A stretch of 64,000 bases of DNA from Pseudoflavitalea sp. G-6-1-2 (GCF_012927185.1 NZ_JABBGB010000001.1:186001-250000), one strand, 5' to 3'. Counted from the stretch's first letter, positions 49,266 through 59,284 are shown. Numbers and translations are program-made. Notes: generated by a model not told the origin, from the letters alone.

Positions 49266-52200
49266 ATGAAGCATTTCTACTTTTTACTGGCCGCATTGGC
49301 GTTCTTTCAGTTGCCTGTATCCGCGCAGGAAAAAAAGCTTCCGCCCCAGCTGAAAACGGCCACCATTACGGATAAGATGAATATTCAGTCTGTGAAACTA
49401 ACAGATGACGTTCGTCAGCGCATGCAGTACAGGAGAAAGAATTATGTGATGCTTCGCTTCGACCGGCTGCCGGGCGCCTCACAAAAAAATGAACTTTCCA
49501 GCCAGGGCATTCAGCTCTTCGATTATATTCCGGGTAATGCATACTTCGCAGAACTGCCGGCAGATATGCCACTCGCCAATTTGAAAAAATATGCTGTGAA
49601 TGCAGTGTATTTTCCGGATGCCTCGCTGAAAATAGCTGCGTCTTTGCAGAACAGGCAGCCAGGTGCAGATGAAACGGTGGCTGTGCATTTTGCAGGCAAT
49701 CTTACTCATGCAGATGTGTTGCAGCAATTGCAGCTGACAGGAGCACAGCTCAGAGAGAATCCGATACAACCAGAAAACACCCTGTTTGTGCAGGCAGACT
49801 CAGCTGCTGTAAGAAAAATAGCTGCGCTTCCTTTTGTTACTTACGTGCATGTACAAGCGCTGAAAGATGTTCCGCTCAACAACAAAAGCCGTGCAGCCAT
49901 CGGCATCAGTTCGCTGGCAGATGCCACAGGCAGAAACTTACAGGGAAAGCAGGTAACCATTGGAGTGGGTGATGCAGGAGATCCTACCCATCTCGATTTT
50001 ACCGGCAGACTGATCAACCGCAACCCTGCCCCTGCAGCTTCGCATGGCGTTCATACTACAGGAACCGCTGCAGGAGCGGGCTTGCTGAATCCCCGATATA
50101 TGGGCATGGCCCCCAAAGCCACCATCGTATCGGATTATTTCAGCGGCATTCTGGTGAATACACCACTGTACATGAGCAAGTACGCCATGGTGCTCACCAA
50201 CAACTCTTACGAATCGAGTACGCCGGGATGTGCAGGCACAGGCGAGTATGATGCCCTCTCCAATTACACAGACGCTCAGCTCTTCAACAATCCTACCCTG
50301 CTTCACGTATTTGCAGTGGGTAATGATGGAGGCAAAACATGCGCTCCGTTCGCTCCGGGATTCGCCACAGTAAGATCCGGCTATCAGAGCAGCAAGAACG
50401 CACTCGTAGTGGGTGCTTATAATACCAACGATGATCTCATAGCTGGTGGCTCCAGCCGTGGCCCCGCAAAAGACGGACGCATCAAGCCGGAAGTAATGGC
50501 CGGAGGGATTTCCGTTTTTTCTTCTACCATCAACAATGGCTATGGCGCCATCAGTGGCACCAGCATGGCATCACCGGCGGTTACCGGATCCCTGGCGCTG
50601 CTGTACGAAAGATACCGTCAACTGCATGGAGGTACCGACCCAAATGCAGGCCTGATAAAAGCGCTGGCCTGCAACGGAGCAGAAGATATGGGCGAACCCG
50701 GACCCGATTACACATGGGGCTTCGGTAAACTCAATGCACGGACAGCTGTTGAAATGCTCGAACAGAATCAGTACTTCGCTGCATCGGTCACCAACGGAAA
50801 CAACAACACACATACGATCAACATCCCTGCCGGACTTGCCCAGCTGAAAGTTTTGCTCTACTGGGTAGACCCGCCCGCAACCCCACTCGCATCCACTGCA
50901 CTTGTGAACAATCTCGACCTCACAGTAACAGGTACAGATGCCATGCAGCACCATCCGCTGATCCTGAATCCCCTGCCGGCAAAAGCCGACAGCACGGCCA
51001 AAGAAGGGGTCGACAATCTCAACAATATCGAACAGGTGGTGATCAGCAACCCACCTGCCGGGTCGGTGAACATACTTGTAAACGGAACCAATATTCCATC
51101 CGGACCACAACAATACTTTGTAGTATACCAGCTCATAGAGCCCTCCATTACAGTAACCTATCCAACAGCAGGAGAAACGTTTGTGCCCGGCGAAATTGAA
51201 AAGATACGGTGGAGCGCTTACGACAACAGCACCGATCCATTCACAGTTGAATATTCCGGGGACAATGGCAGCAACTGGACGGTGCTCAGCAATTCAGTGC
51301 CGTCAGATGCACGCTTCTATGATTTTACAGTACCCTCTGTTTCAGCAAAGCAAGCGCTGATAAGGGTTTCAAGAAATTCCACCACCGATGTAAGCGACAA
51401 ACCATTCACCATACTTGGTCAGCCGCTGATTACGCTGGCCAATACCTGCCCTGGTTACGTGAATATCAGCTGGCCCGCCATCACCGATGCCGACAATTAT
51501 GAAATAATGATGCTCAGCGGAGACAGTATGACTGTTGTTGCCAGCACTAACGCAACAGCTTATACGCTGAATTCACTTCGCATTGATACTACCTGCTGGA
51601 TCGCTGTAAGAGCACTCATCAATGGAGTACCCGGAAGAAGATCAGTGGCCGCATCCATCATCCCCTCCGGAGGAACCTGTACCGGAACTGAATTCAACAA
51701 TGATCTTACAGCGTTCCTGCTGATCAACCCCAAAAACGGAAGGCAGTTCACACCTTCTCAACCAGGCACTGTTCCTGTAAGAATCCGCTTACGCAATCTG
51801 GGAGGCATTCCTACCAGTGGCCCTTATCAGCTGTCTTATCAAATAAATAATGGTGCAGTGATAACCGAAAGCAGCAACGTTGTAATCGCGGCAGGTGCTT
51901 CCAGGGATTATGCATTTGCAACAGCTGAAAATTTCGGTACGCCCGGCATCTATAAGATAAAGGCATGGGTGCGATATGCAGCTGATGCAGTATTGAAAAA
52001 CGATACCGTTGTTACAACTGTTAAACATCTTCCCAATCCTGCAATTACGCTCAACCCATCCTTTACCGAAAGTTTTGAGTCGGCGGACGAAAGAACTTAT
52101 TCAGTATCTACTTTCGGGCTGGAAGGTCTTGACCGGGCAGACTTCAACACCGGTTTTGTAAATAGCAGAGGAAGAACAGGTGAACCCGGTTTTGCAAAAA

Positions 52201-54545
52201 CCGGTATCCGTTCTATGCTGCTCGATCAGAAAAGGTATGCCAGCCCGGCTACTCCAGACAGCGCAACACTCACTTTCAATCTCTCTTCATACAACTCAAC
52301 CGACCAGATCTGGCTCGATTTCTTTTACAAAAATCAGGGCATTGATTTTTCACTGCCGGGAAATCGTGTTTGGATAAGAGGCGCGGAGGGCAATGCATGG
52401 CTACCTGTATTTACGCTTCCTGCAACTGTAGATGAAGTAGGCATTTACAAAGCAGCCCCAAGCATCAACATTACTGAAACCCTTGCTGCTGCTTCACCAG
52501 CGCAGACAATAGGCGCCGGTTTTCAGGTGAGGCTTGGCCAGCAGGGATTCACATCCGCCAATACTCCCACCTCCGACAACCTGATGGAAGACGGCATTAC
52601 TTACGACGATATTAAACTCACCCGCACTTCGGGTGATGTAGGAGTTGTATCATTGGTGAATCCGTCTTATCCCGGCATCTGTGCATTAACCAATGCCGAG
52701 CCGATCAAAGTTCAGATAAAGAACTACAGCAACGGCGCCATCAGCAATGTGCAGGTTGCTTATGAGTTGAATGGAACGGTTGTGTCTGAAACAGTTTCAT
52801 TGAATGCAGGCGAAAGCAAAACATATCAGTTTGCATCAACCGCAAATCTTTCAGCATTTCAGCAGTATGCCATCCGCGCATGGGTGCATGCAACGGGCGA
52901 CAGTTATGTGAACAACGATACGCTCGCGATGATCCGCTTCACTACAGCACCCGTGATCAACAGTTTCCCTTATCTCGAAACATTTGAATCCAACAACGGT
53001 TACTGGTATCCCGGCGGATACAACAGCAGCTGGGAATGGGGCAAGCCGCAAAAGACCGTCATCAATAAAGCGGCCAACGGCATCAACGCATGGGTTACCT
53101 CACTCAATGGCAATTACAACAATGCAGAATTGTCTTACCTGTATTCTCCCTGTTTCAATCTTACCGGCATGACAAAACCAGTGCTTTCATTCAGTCATAT
53201 TTCTCTGATGGAAGATGCATGTCTCTGCGACAACCATTGGATGGAATACAGCACCAATGATGTTACCTGGACCAAGCTCGGCACCTACGGAGTAGGCAGC
53301 AACTGGTACAATCATCCGGGCCACATCATCTGGTATTTTTCTATGCCAGCATGGAGAGAATCTTCCATTGCACTTCCCGTAACCAGCGGCCGCATTCGTT
53401 TCCGTATGGTAATCAGAAGCGATCCCGGATTCAACACAGAAGGCGTGGCAATCGATGATGTACATATCTTCGACAAAGCCCGTGTATATGCGGGACCAGA
53501 TATCCCTGCGGGTATCACGCAGGTGGTGAACGGCAATAACTGGATTGAATTTAAATCGGGCAATGATATCATTGCAGCGATCAATCCACAGGGACAGAAC
53601 CTTGGTTCCACCACAGTAAAAGTTTTCCGCAATACCGGTGCCGTCCGCAGCAACAGCGATCAGTATTATCTCGATAGAAATATTGTGATCAAACCGGCAA
53701 CAGCGCCATCTTCACCTGTGCTTGTACGATACTATTTCCTTGAATCAGAATCACAGGCATTGATCAATGCCAGCGGATGCGCTACCTGCTCCAAGCCATC
53801 AGACCCTTACCAGCTGGGCATTACACAATACAGTGGTGCAACCGCCGAAGAAAACGGAAGTCTCAGCGACAACCATACCGGCACGTATCAATTCATTCCG
53901 CCAACACAGGTGAACATCATACCTTACGACAGTGGTTACTATGCAGAATATGCAGTGAGCCATTTCTCAGAATTCTGGCTCAATGGTGGCGGCCCAGGAC
54001 AAAACAAACCGCTTCCGGTTACGCTCACTTCATTCACGGCCACGCGTAAGAATAATGCAGCCCTGCTTCAGTGGGAAACTTCGCAGGAGATCAATACAAA
54101 ATCTTTCACCATCGAAAAGAGCACAAACGGTGTTCACTATATTCCGGTTGGCACAGTAGCAGCGGCTGGCAACAGCGAAAGCGCCATCCGCTATCAGTTT
54201 ACGGACCCGATGTTATCCAATGGAACAAACTATTATCGATTACTCATCACCGATATAGACGGCAGAACAAGTTACTCGCCGATCAGAACCATTCAGGTAT
54301 CGGACGTAGCAGAAAGTCTGCAGGTGTATCCCAATCCCGTTGTACGCGGTATGCTGTATATCAGAAGCAGCAGAGAGATCAGCAACATTGAACTTACAGA
54401 CGTAACAGGAAGGATACTGCTTCGGAAAACAATCGCCGGAACCCAGTACCAGCTTCCGATGCAGGGATTTGCCAAAGGAGTATATCTCCTCAATATTTAT
54501 ACGCAGAGCGGCAAAAAAACACAACGGATTGTGAACGGAGAATAA
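49266..54545 (+). CDS. Secreted subtilisin-like (S8) protease with type IX sorting domain
   Basis: The 1759-residue protein has a signal peptide (MKHFYFLLAALAFFQLPVSA). An inhibitor-like or propeptide region of about 200 residues precedes the S8 catalytic domain: aspartate near 235 (VGVGDAGDPTHLDFTG), histidine near 260 (SHGVHTTGTAAGAG) and serine near 433 (ISGTSMASPAVTGS). A series of beta-sandwich domains follows, including fibronectin- and CARDB-like segments (residues about 640-1650). The end is a type A type IX sorting domain (LQVYPNPVVRGMLYI, GRILLRKT, KGVYLLNIYTQSGKKTQRI). It would be exported by the PorU/PorV system encoded 25 kb away and anchored on the cell surface. It is divergent from the cys unit. 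Confidence 0.93.
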   Translation: MKHFYFLLAALAFFQLPVSAQEKKLPPQLKTATITDKMNIQSVKLTDDVRQRMQYRRKNYVMLRFDRLPGASQKNELSSQGIQLFDYIPGNAYFAELPADMPLANLKKYAVNAVYFPDASLKIAASLQNRQPGADETVAVHFAGNLTHADVLQQLQLTGAQLRENPIQPENTLFVQADSAAVRKIAALPFVTYVHVQALKDVPLNNKSRAAIGISSLADATGRNLQGKQVTIGVGDAGDPTHLDFTGRLINRNPAPAASHGVHTTGTAAGAGLLNPRYMGMAPKATIVSDYFSGILVNTPLYMSKYAMVLTNNSYESSTPGCAGTGEYDALSNYTDAQLFNNPTLLHVFAVGNDGGKTCAPFAPGFATVRSGYQSSKNALVVGAYNTNDDLIAGGSSRGPAKDGRIKPEVMAGGISVFSSTINNGYGAISGTSMASPAVTGSLALLYERYRQLHGGTDPNAGLIKALACNGAEDMGEPGPDYTWGFGKLNARTAVEMLEQNQYFAASVTNGNNNTHTINIPAGLAQLKVLLYWVDPPATPLASTALVNNLDLTVTGTDAMQHHPLILNPLPAKADSTAKEGVDNLNNIEQVVISNPPAGSVNILVNGTNIPSGPQQYFVVYQLIEPSITVTYPTAGETFVPGEIEKIRWSAYDNSTDPFTVEYSGDNGSNWTVLSNSVPSDARFYDFTVPSVSAKQALIRVSRNSTTDVSDKPFTILGQPLITLANTCPGYVNISWPAITDADNYEIMMLSGDSMTVVASTNATAYTLNSLRIDTTCWIAVRALINGVPGRRSVAASIIPSGGTCTGTEFNNDLTAFLLINPKNGRQFTPSQPGTVPVRIRLRNLGGIPTSGPYQLSYQINNGAVITESSNVVIAAGASRDYAFATAENFGTPGIYKIKAWVRYAADAVLKNDTVVTTVKHLPNPAITLNPSFTESFESADERTYSVSTFGLEGLDRADFNTGFVNSRGRTGEPGFAKTGIRSMLLDQKRYASPATPDSATLTFNLSSYNSTDQIWLDFFYKNQGIDFSLPGNRVWIRGAEGNAWLPVFTLPATVDEVGIYKAAPSINITETLAAASPAQTIGAGFQVRLGQQGFTSANTPTSDNLMEDGITYDDIKLTRTSGDVGVVSLVNPSYPGICALTNAEPIKVQIKNYSNGAISNVQVAYELNGTVVSETVSLNAGESKTYQFASTANLSAFQQYAIRAWVHATGDSYVNNDTLAMIRFTTAPVINSFPYLETFESNNGYWYPGGYNSSWEWGKPQKTVINKAANGINAWVTSLNGNYNNAELSYLYSPCFNLTGMTKPVLSFSHISLMEDACLCDNHWMEYSTNDVTWTKLGTYGVGSNWYNHPGHIIWYFSMPAWRESSIALPVTSGRIRFRMVIRSDPGFNTEGVAIDDVHIFDKARVYAGPDIPAGITQVVNGNNWIEFKSGNDIIAAINPQGQNLGSTTVKVFRNTGAVRSNSDQYYLDRNIVIKPATAPSSPVLVRYYFLESESQALINASGCATCSKPSDPYQLGITQYSGATAEENGSLSDNHTGTYQFIPPTQVNIIPYDSGYYAEYAVSHFSEFWLNGGGPGQNKPLPVTLTSFTATRKNNAALLQWETSQEINTKSFTIEKSTNGVHYIPVGTVAAAGNSESAIRYQFTDPMLSNGTNYYRLLITDIDGRTSYSPIRTIQVSDVAESLQVYPNPVVRGMLYIRSSREISNIELTDVTGRILLRKTIAGTQYQLPMQGFAKGVYLLNIYTQSGKKTQRIVNGE

Positions 54546-54558
54546 TTACCTAATTTTG
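54529..54558 (+). promoter_or_regulatory. Predicted promoter for the HipA-like/DUF3037 pair
   Basis: TTG (54529-54531), a 19-nt spacer and TAATTTTG (54551-54558) match the consensus. It overlaps the 3' end of the protease gene and lies 17 nt before the HipA-like start, so the pair has its own promoter. Confidence 0.6.
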
Positions 54559-54574
54559 CTGCTCAAATTCCATT

Positions 54575-55372
54575 ATGTCTGCCAGTGAACTTACACTCAG
54601 AACGGTAAAGGTGATACGATACGTAACACCGCTGCGCGAAGGCGGCTCACTGCCGGCTATCGCCGAAGCGGATGATGGCTTTCTCTATGTACTCAAATTC
54701 CGCGGAGCGGGTCAGGGCATCAAAGCGCTGGTAGCCGAACTCATCGGAGGAGAGATCGCCCGAACGCTCGGCCTCAGAATTCCTGAACTGGTATTTGCAA
54801 CGCTCGATCCGGCATTTGGAAGAACAGAGCCAGACGAAGAAATTCAAGATCTGCTGAAAGCCAGTGTAGGACTGAATCTTGGCCTTCATTATCTGCAAAG
54901 CGCCATCACTTTCGACCCTGTTGTGAACGATGTAGATCCGCTGCTGGCATCGAAAATCGTATGGATGGATTGCCTGCTCACCAACGTAGACAGAACAGCG
55001 CGCAACACCAATATGCTTTACTGGAATAAAGAACTCTGGCTGATCGATCACGGAGCAGCTTTGTATTTCCACCATTCGTGGCAGCAATGGGAAGCACAGT
55101 CCATCAAACCATTCACCATGGTGAAAGATCATGTACTGCTGCCATTCGCTTCCAGACTAGAAGAGGTGAATGAACAGTTCCGTCAACTGCTGACTCCCGA
55201 AAAGATCAGACAGATAGTAAACACCATTCCTACAGACTGGCTGCAAACATGGGCAACCGAAGAAACGCCGGAACATATCCGCGACATCTATTACGGATTC
55301 CTCACAAAAAGACTCGAAGCCTCAGAAATATTTGTAAAAGAAGCCCAGCATGCAAGAAGCGTACTTATTTGA
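54575..55372 (+). CDS. HipA-like kinase-fold protein
   Basis: The 265-residue protein is shorter than classical HipA (about 440). It has a HipA/PI3K-like kinase core: FLYVLKFRGAGQGIKALVAE with the ATP lysine, GGEIARTLGLRIPELVFATL, WMDCLLTNVDRTARNTNMLY with catalytic Asp/Asn residues, and LWLIDHGAALYFHH with the metal-binding aspartate. There is no HipB-like helix-turn-helix gene beside it. Instead it overlaps a DUF3037 gene by 23 nt, a recurring pairing of unknown purpose. Kinase activity is likely; the substrate is unknown. It might be a toxin-like or regulatory kinase. Confidence 0.8.
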   Translation: MSASELTLRTVKVIRYVTPLREGGSLPAIAEADDGFLYVLKFRGAGQGIKALVAELIGGEIARTLGLRIPELVFATLDPAFGRTEPDEEIQDLLKASVGLNLGLHYLQSAITFDPVVNDVDPLLASKIVWMDCLLTNVDRTARNTNMLYWNKELWLIDHGAALYFHHSWQQWEAQSIKPFTMVKDHVLLPFASRLEEVNEQFRQLLTPEKIRQIVNTIPTDWLQTWATEETPEHIRDIYYGFLTKRLEASEIFVKEAQHARSVLI

Positions 55373-55733
55373 ATATGCAGTGATCCGCATTGTACCACGG
55401 GTAGAACGCGAAGAGTTCCTCAATGCGGGAGTGATTCTGTATTGCAGGGACAAACGCTTTTTGCAAACCATCTACACCGTCGATAGCCATCGCCTGCTGG
55501 CACTTTGCCCCAAATTGGATATCCCTGAAATTCAGGCACATCTTCAGGCATTTGAACAGATTGCGCTGGGCAATTCCAGTGCCAGTCCAATCGCTAAACT
55601 CGATATTGCCAGCCGCTTCCGCTGGCTCACTGCTACACGAAGCACAGTACTTCAGTCGTCTAAAGTGCATCCCGGGCTATGCGTTGATCCGCTGGCCACA
55701 CTGCAAAAACTGCATGCACAGCTGGTGCTCTGA
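55350..55733 (+). CDS. DUF3037 protein, partner of the HipA-like kinase
   Basis: The 127-residue soluble protein begins LFEYAVIRIVPRVEREEFLNAG and continues VILYCRDKRFLQTIY, with SRFRWLTATRSTVLQSSKVH and LQKLHAQLVL at the end. These are the conserved blocks of DUF3037, a family of unknown function that commonly sits beside HipA-like genes. The 23-nt overlap indicates coupled translation and a shared complex or antagonist role, such as a kinase cofactor or inhibitor. That role is inferred. Confidence 0.8.
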   Translation: MQEAYLFEYAVIRIVPRVEREEFLNAGVILYCRDKRFLQTIYTVDSHRLLALCPKLDIPEIQAHLQAFEQIALGNSSASPIAKLDIASRFRWLTATRSTVLQSSKVHPGLCVDPLATLQKLHAQLVL

Positions 55734-55830
55734 TGCGATTTCCTTTTATCAGGAACATTTGTAACTTTATAGTACACCCTCACTTATCAGGCAATCCTGT
55801 CCCTTTCTTCATCACCTAAACCTACTAACG

Positions 55831-56535
55831 ATGAAAAAGATTTGCCTTATCCTGCTGGCTCTGACCGGCGCAAACCTGCTATCAGCACAGATTTCAGCAG
55901 TTACACACGAACTGGTTTCTCCATCCTCGCTTACCTGGCTTACCGATAGCCTGAAACAGGTTTACCGGCTCAGCTACCCCGTAAGCTCCGTGCATCATTA
56001 CACAGATCAGTCCGGCAATTACTACTGCGTGTTCACTGAAAGTCTCGATTCGGTTGGTCAGAAAAGCGACAGCTTCCATTACCGGATCAGAGCCGTGAAT
56101 CTGAAACTGGCGGAAAACGGACAATACAGCAAAGTATGGGACATGAATGATTACGTGTTGCAACGCGACCAATCGGAAAACACCATCTGGTTCTGGAAAA
56201 GCTACATTGCATTTGAAGATATAGACAAAGATGGACTGGCTGATCCACTGATCGTTTATGGCACCACTACCAACAACGGATTAAAAAACGGAAGAGTAAA
56301 ATGCATGATCTTCTACAAAGGAGAAAAGATCGGAGTACGCCACCAGAACGGCCTCCAGACTGCCGAGCGGAACACTACCATCGATAAATCGTTTTACGCC
56401 ATGCCCGCCCCTGTTCAACTGGCAGTGAGTCAGCGCATGGAATTATGGGTGAAAAATCAGGAAGCGATCTTCTCCACCGGATGGCAGAAATCGATGAAGA
56501 GCAAGCGTACTTATTTCGACGAAAAGAATCAGTGA
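55831..56535 (+). CDS. Exported protein of unknown function (M949_RS01915-like)
   Basis: The 234-residue protein has a signal peptide (MKKICLILLALTGANLLSAQ). The body contains NYYCVFTESLD, HYRIRAVNLKL, VWDMNDYVLQ and FEDIDKDGLADPLIVYGTT, the last resembling a short calcium-binding DxDxDG loop. The pattern is reminiscent of the M949_RS01915 family named for a Riemerella surface-polysaccharide gene, but I am not sure of that. No neighbour supports a polysaccharide role. Probably periplasmic. Confidence 0.6.
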   Translation: MKKICLILLALTGANLLSAQISAVTHELVSPSSLTWLTDSLKQVYRLSYPVSSVHHYTDQSGNYYCVFTESLDSVGQKSDSFHYRIRAVNLKLAENGQYSKVWDMNDYVLQRDQSENTIWFWKSYIAFEDIDKDGLADPLIVYGTTTNNGLKNGRVKCMIFYKGEKIGVRHQNGLQTAERNTTIDKSFYAMPAPVQLAVSQRMELWVKNQEAIFSTGWQKSMKSKRTYFDEKNQ

Positions 56536-56573
56536 CACAAAAGATGCCTGAAGCATCACAGACATAGCCGCAA

Positions 56574-56606
56574 TAAAAAGGCGCTCCGGTAGAAACCGAA
56601 GCGCCT
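56574..56606 (-). terminator. Rho-independent terminator after the siderophore receptor
   Basis: AGGCGCTCCGGT (56579-56590) pairs with ACCGAAGCGCCT (56595-56606) with one mismatch and a 4-nt loop. On the minus strand five T follow. Confidence 0.8.
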
Positions 56607-56665
56607 GAACGCTGATTGCATTATAGATCATGGGATCATTTGTACAATCAGTTTCCTGCTGCATG

Positions 56666-59104
56666 CTAAAATTTATAGATCACTGCTGCTGCCACATTCG
56701 CCGGATCGATCTGATCGATATAGCTGGTGCGGTAGGCGTCGAAGCCAACAGCATTGAAGATATTATTTCCAAATACGCGTACACCCCAGTTCTTGTTGAT
56801 CTCATAACCAACCTGTGCATTCACAATGGTGTAAGCTTTATTCTTCCATGGTTTTGTGTTGGGTTGAATACCGTGGAAGTTAGTGTTGGCCTGCGTCCAG
56901 TCGTTATACGGACGATCACCGAGATAATACACACCAGCGCTCAGGTTCAGGTTACGCAGCGCACCTTCTCTGATTGTGTAGCTGGCCCATGCATTGAATG
57001 TATGTGTAGGTGTATTGTTGGGAGCAGAACCCGGAACAAAAGTGGTGTGCTCTTTATATTGTGCATCGATGTAAGCGTAACCTGCAATCAGCTCGAGATT
57101 TTCGAGAACACGGCCAGTGATCTCCACTTCAACACCTTTGCGTTCGTCGTTACCACCTTTGAAGTAGTAGTTCTTCAGCTCAATTACACCAGTTGAAGGA
57201 TTGAGTACCGCCGCCTGAATATTCTGGTTCCTGTTGTTGATCTGGAATACGGTAAGATTGAAACGAAGGCGATCGTTCAGCCACTGAGATTTGAAGCCAG
57301 CTTCGATCTGATCGATCCTTTCGTTGCCCAGCTCATTGCCGTTGATATCTACGTACTGTGCTGTACGCGGATTGGTACTGTTGGTGTAAGATGCAAAGAG
57401 GTTGATATTCTTGTTAACGGTGAACATCACTCCTGCCAATGGATTCCAGTAGCTTTCACGAATAGCGTTTGCATTCAGCTCTGTTCTGCTTTCGGTAGTT
57501 GTGAAGCGAACTGAACCGAAGAGACGCAGCCATTTGTTCACCTGAATTACATCCTGTACTGTAACACCCGTGCTTCTGTCGGTAGTATTGGTTTCACCGG
57601 AAGGAGTGAAATTGTAGGTTTTGTTCAGCTTGTTGTTGATTGGCTTGAACACATCGATGGTATCCACCACAAATGAATTGTAGTTCTTCATATTCACTTT
57701 GGAAGTACGATAATCAACACCCACCATGAAAGTGTGTTTGATTTTTCCGGTGTACACATTTTGTCCAACCAGATCGAACTGCACTACGCTGTTCTTATCG
57801 TTACGATAGCCATCATGGCCGAGTGAACGGCGTTGCAGATTGAGCTGCGATACGTTGATATTATTGGGTGTATCAGATTTGAGAGCCGAAAGCGAAGCAC
57901 GGATGCCTTCGTTGGTAAACGCTGAATAATAGTAAGAACCTCTGAGATAAAGTTTTTCGTTCAGCTCTCTTCTGAAACGGACAGCGTAGTTGCTGTTGAT
58001 GGTATTCGCTCTGTCGGAAGAGAAACCGAGGAAACGGCCTTTCGGTAATTTGTAAATATCGTTGTATTTATTGCCTGGCGCGAGATTCACGGTTCCTACA
58101 TCTTTTGTACGACTGTCGTCGAGATAATCCATTTCAACAGTGATGGCTGTTTTCTCATCGGGTCTCCATTCCAATGATGGGTTGATGAAGAATTTCTCTA
58201 CACCAACATTCTTTACATCATGATAATCACCTGATCTTTCATAGCCGCCATTGATGCGGAAGGCGATGGTATTTCTATTATCGAGCACACCCTGCACATC
58301 AAAAACAGGACGTACCTGATTGAAAGTGTTTGCACGCAGGCTCACCATACCGCTGTTAACGAACTTAGGCGTTTTGGTAACAACATTGATGATACCGCCA
58401 GGGCCGCCCAGATCGGTTGCAGCGCCCATGGTTACTGCACTTGACCCTTTCAGCACCTGAATATTTTCTACAGACTGCAGATCGGTAATGAAACCGAATC
58501 CACGAAAATCGGTATGCATGCGTACACCATTCTTCAGAATCGGAATGCCTCTGAAGCCACGTGAAGAGATGCTCTCAGAAGCGCCGCCATAACGCGCGTA
58601 TGTGTATACCCCCGGTACATTACGTGTTGCTTCGATCACCGTAAGATTACCCTGCTGTGAGATGAGTTTATCGGAGATAACAGAAATACTCTGGATCTGA
58701 TCGCCCGGCTTCAATGGCAGTCTGGTAAGGGCATCCAGCTTCTGCGGCTGTTTGTTGCGCTGACCAAACACTTCTACTGCTTCCATTTCGTTGGAGCTTT
58801 CAGTGAGCGTTATATCGAGTACAATGGTGCTGTCTTCACCAATGCTGAGCTGCTTTTCCTGCGAGCTGAAACCTATAGCGGATATCCTTAACTGATATGT
58901 ACCGGGAGCCAGTGCAGTGATCAGGTATGCGCCTTCCTGATTGGCTTTTGAACCTTTATGCATTCCTTCAACAATAATCGAAGCGCCTGAAACCGGCTTC
59001 CCCTGTGCATTCTGCACCTTTCCTTTGATAGTTGCTCCCTGCTGTGCCCATAACTGCTGCAACATTAACAAAGAGACGAACAGCATCTTAATTTTCTTTC
59101 CCAT
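56666..59104 (-). CDS. TonB-dependent siderophore receptor
   Basis: The protein is 812 residues from MGKKIKMLFVSLLMLQQLWA (ATG 59104; an ATG at 59113 adds three residues). A carboxypeptidase-like domain (ATIKGKVQNAQGKPVSGASI) is followed by a plug with the FhuA/FepA-type signature (VIEATRNVPGVYTYARYGGA, SISSRGFRGIPILKNGVRMH, VENIQVLKGSSAVTMGAATD, GGIINVVTKTPK). The 22-strand barrel ends NVAAAVIYKF. This is the ferric-siderophore class of receptor. A TAATTTTG -7 box lies at 59130-59137 (minus) and tandem direct repeats lie upstream of it. The divergent AraC gene probably encodes its activator. Outer membrane. Confidence 0.93.
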   Translation of the reverse strand: MGKKIKMLFVSLLMLQQLWAQQGATIKGKVQNAQGKPVSGASIIVEGMHKGSKANQEGAYLITALAPGTYQLRISAIGFSSQEKQLSIGEDSTIVLDITLTESSNEMEAVEVFGQRNKQPQKLDALTRLPLKPGDQIQSISVISDKLISQQGNLTVIEATRNVPGVYTYARYGGASESISSRGFRGIPILKNGVRMHTDFRGFGFITDLQSVENIQVLKGSSAVTMGAATDLGGPGGIINVVTKTPKFVNSGMVSLRANTFNQVRPVFDVQGVLDNRNTIAFRINGGYERSGDYHDVKNVGVEKFFINPSLEWRPDEKTAITVEMDYLDDSRTKDVGTVNLAPGNKYNDIYKLPKGRFLGFSSDRANTINSNYAVRFRRELNEKLYLRGSYYYSAFTNEGIRASLSALKSDTPNNINVSQLNLQRRSLGHDGYRNDKNSVVQFDLVGQNVYTGKIKHTFMVGVDYRTSKVNMKNYNSFVVDTIDVFKPINNKLNKTYNFTPSGETNTTDRSTGVTVQDVIQVNKWLRLFGSVRFTTTESRTELNANAIRESYWNPLAGVMFTVNKNINLFASYTNSTNPRTAQYVDINGNELGNERIDQIEAGFKSQWLNDRLRFNLTVFQINNRNQNIQAAVLNPSTGVIELKNYYFKGGNDERKGVEVEITGRVLENLELIAGYAYIDAQYKEHTTFVPGSAPNNTPTHTFNAWASYTIREGALRNLNLSAGVYYLGDRPYNDWTQANTNFHGIQPNTKPWKNKAYTIVNAQVGYEINKNWGVRVFGNNIFNAVGFDAYRTSYIDQIDPANVAAAVIYKF

Positions 59105-59159
59105 AAGTATCACCTGTTTTTTTCGGCTGCAAAATTACCGTGTGCAACCGGAGGTGCTG

Positions 59160-59199
59160 TGACGCATAAAGGAGTATTAATGACGCAGGAGGGATTAAT
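59160..59199. repeat. Tandem direct repeats upstream of the siderophore receptor promoter
   Basis: TGACGCA occurs at 59160-59166 and again at 59181-59187, 21 bp apart. Each copy is followed by a GGAG-type and an ATTAA element (GGAGTATTAA, then GGAGGGATTAA). They lie 23-62 bp upstream of the receptor -7 box, the position where AraC proteins bind direct repeats. A further 6-N5-6 dyad, ATTGAA and TTCAAT, is at 59209-59225. Confidence 0.5.
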
Positions 59200-59284
59200 A
59201 CAGCATTAATTGAAATTGATTCAATCCAATTTTTCCCGATTCCATAAATGATTCACCTCATAACTGGATATTTTTACCGCGCGT

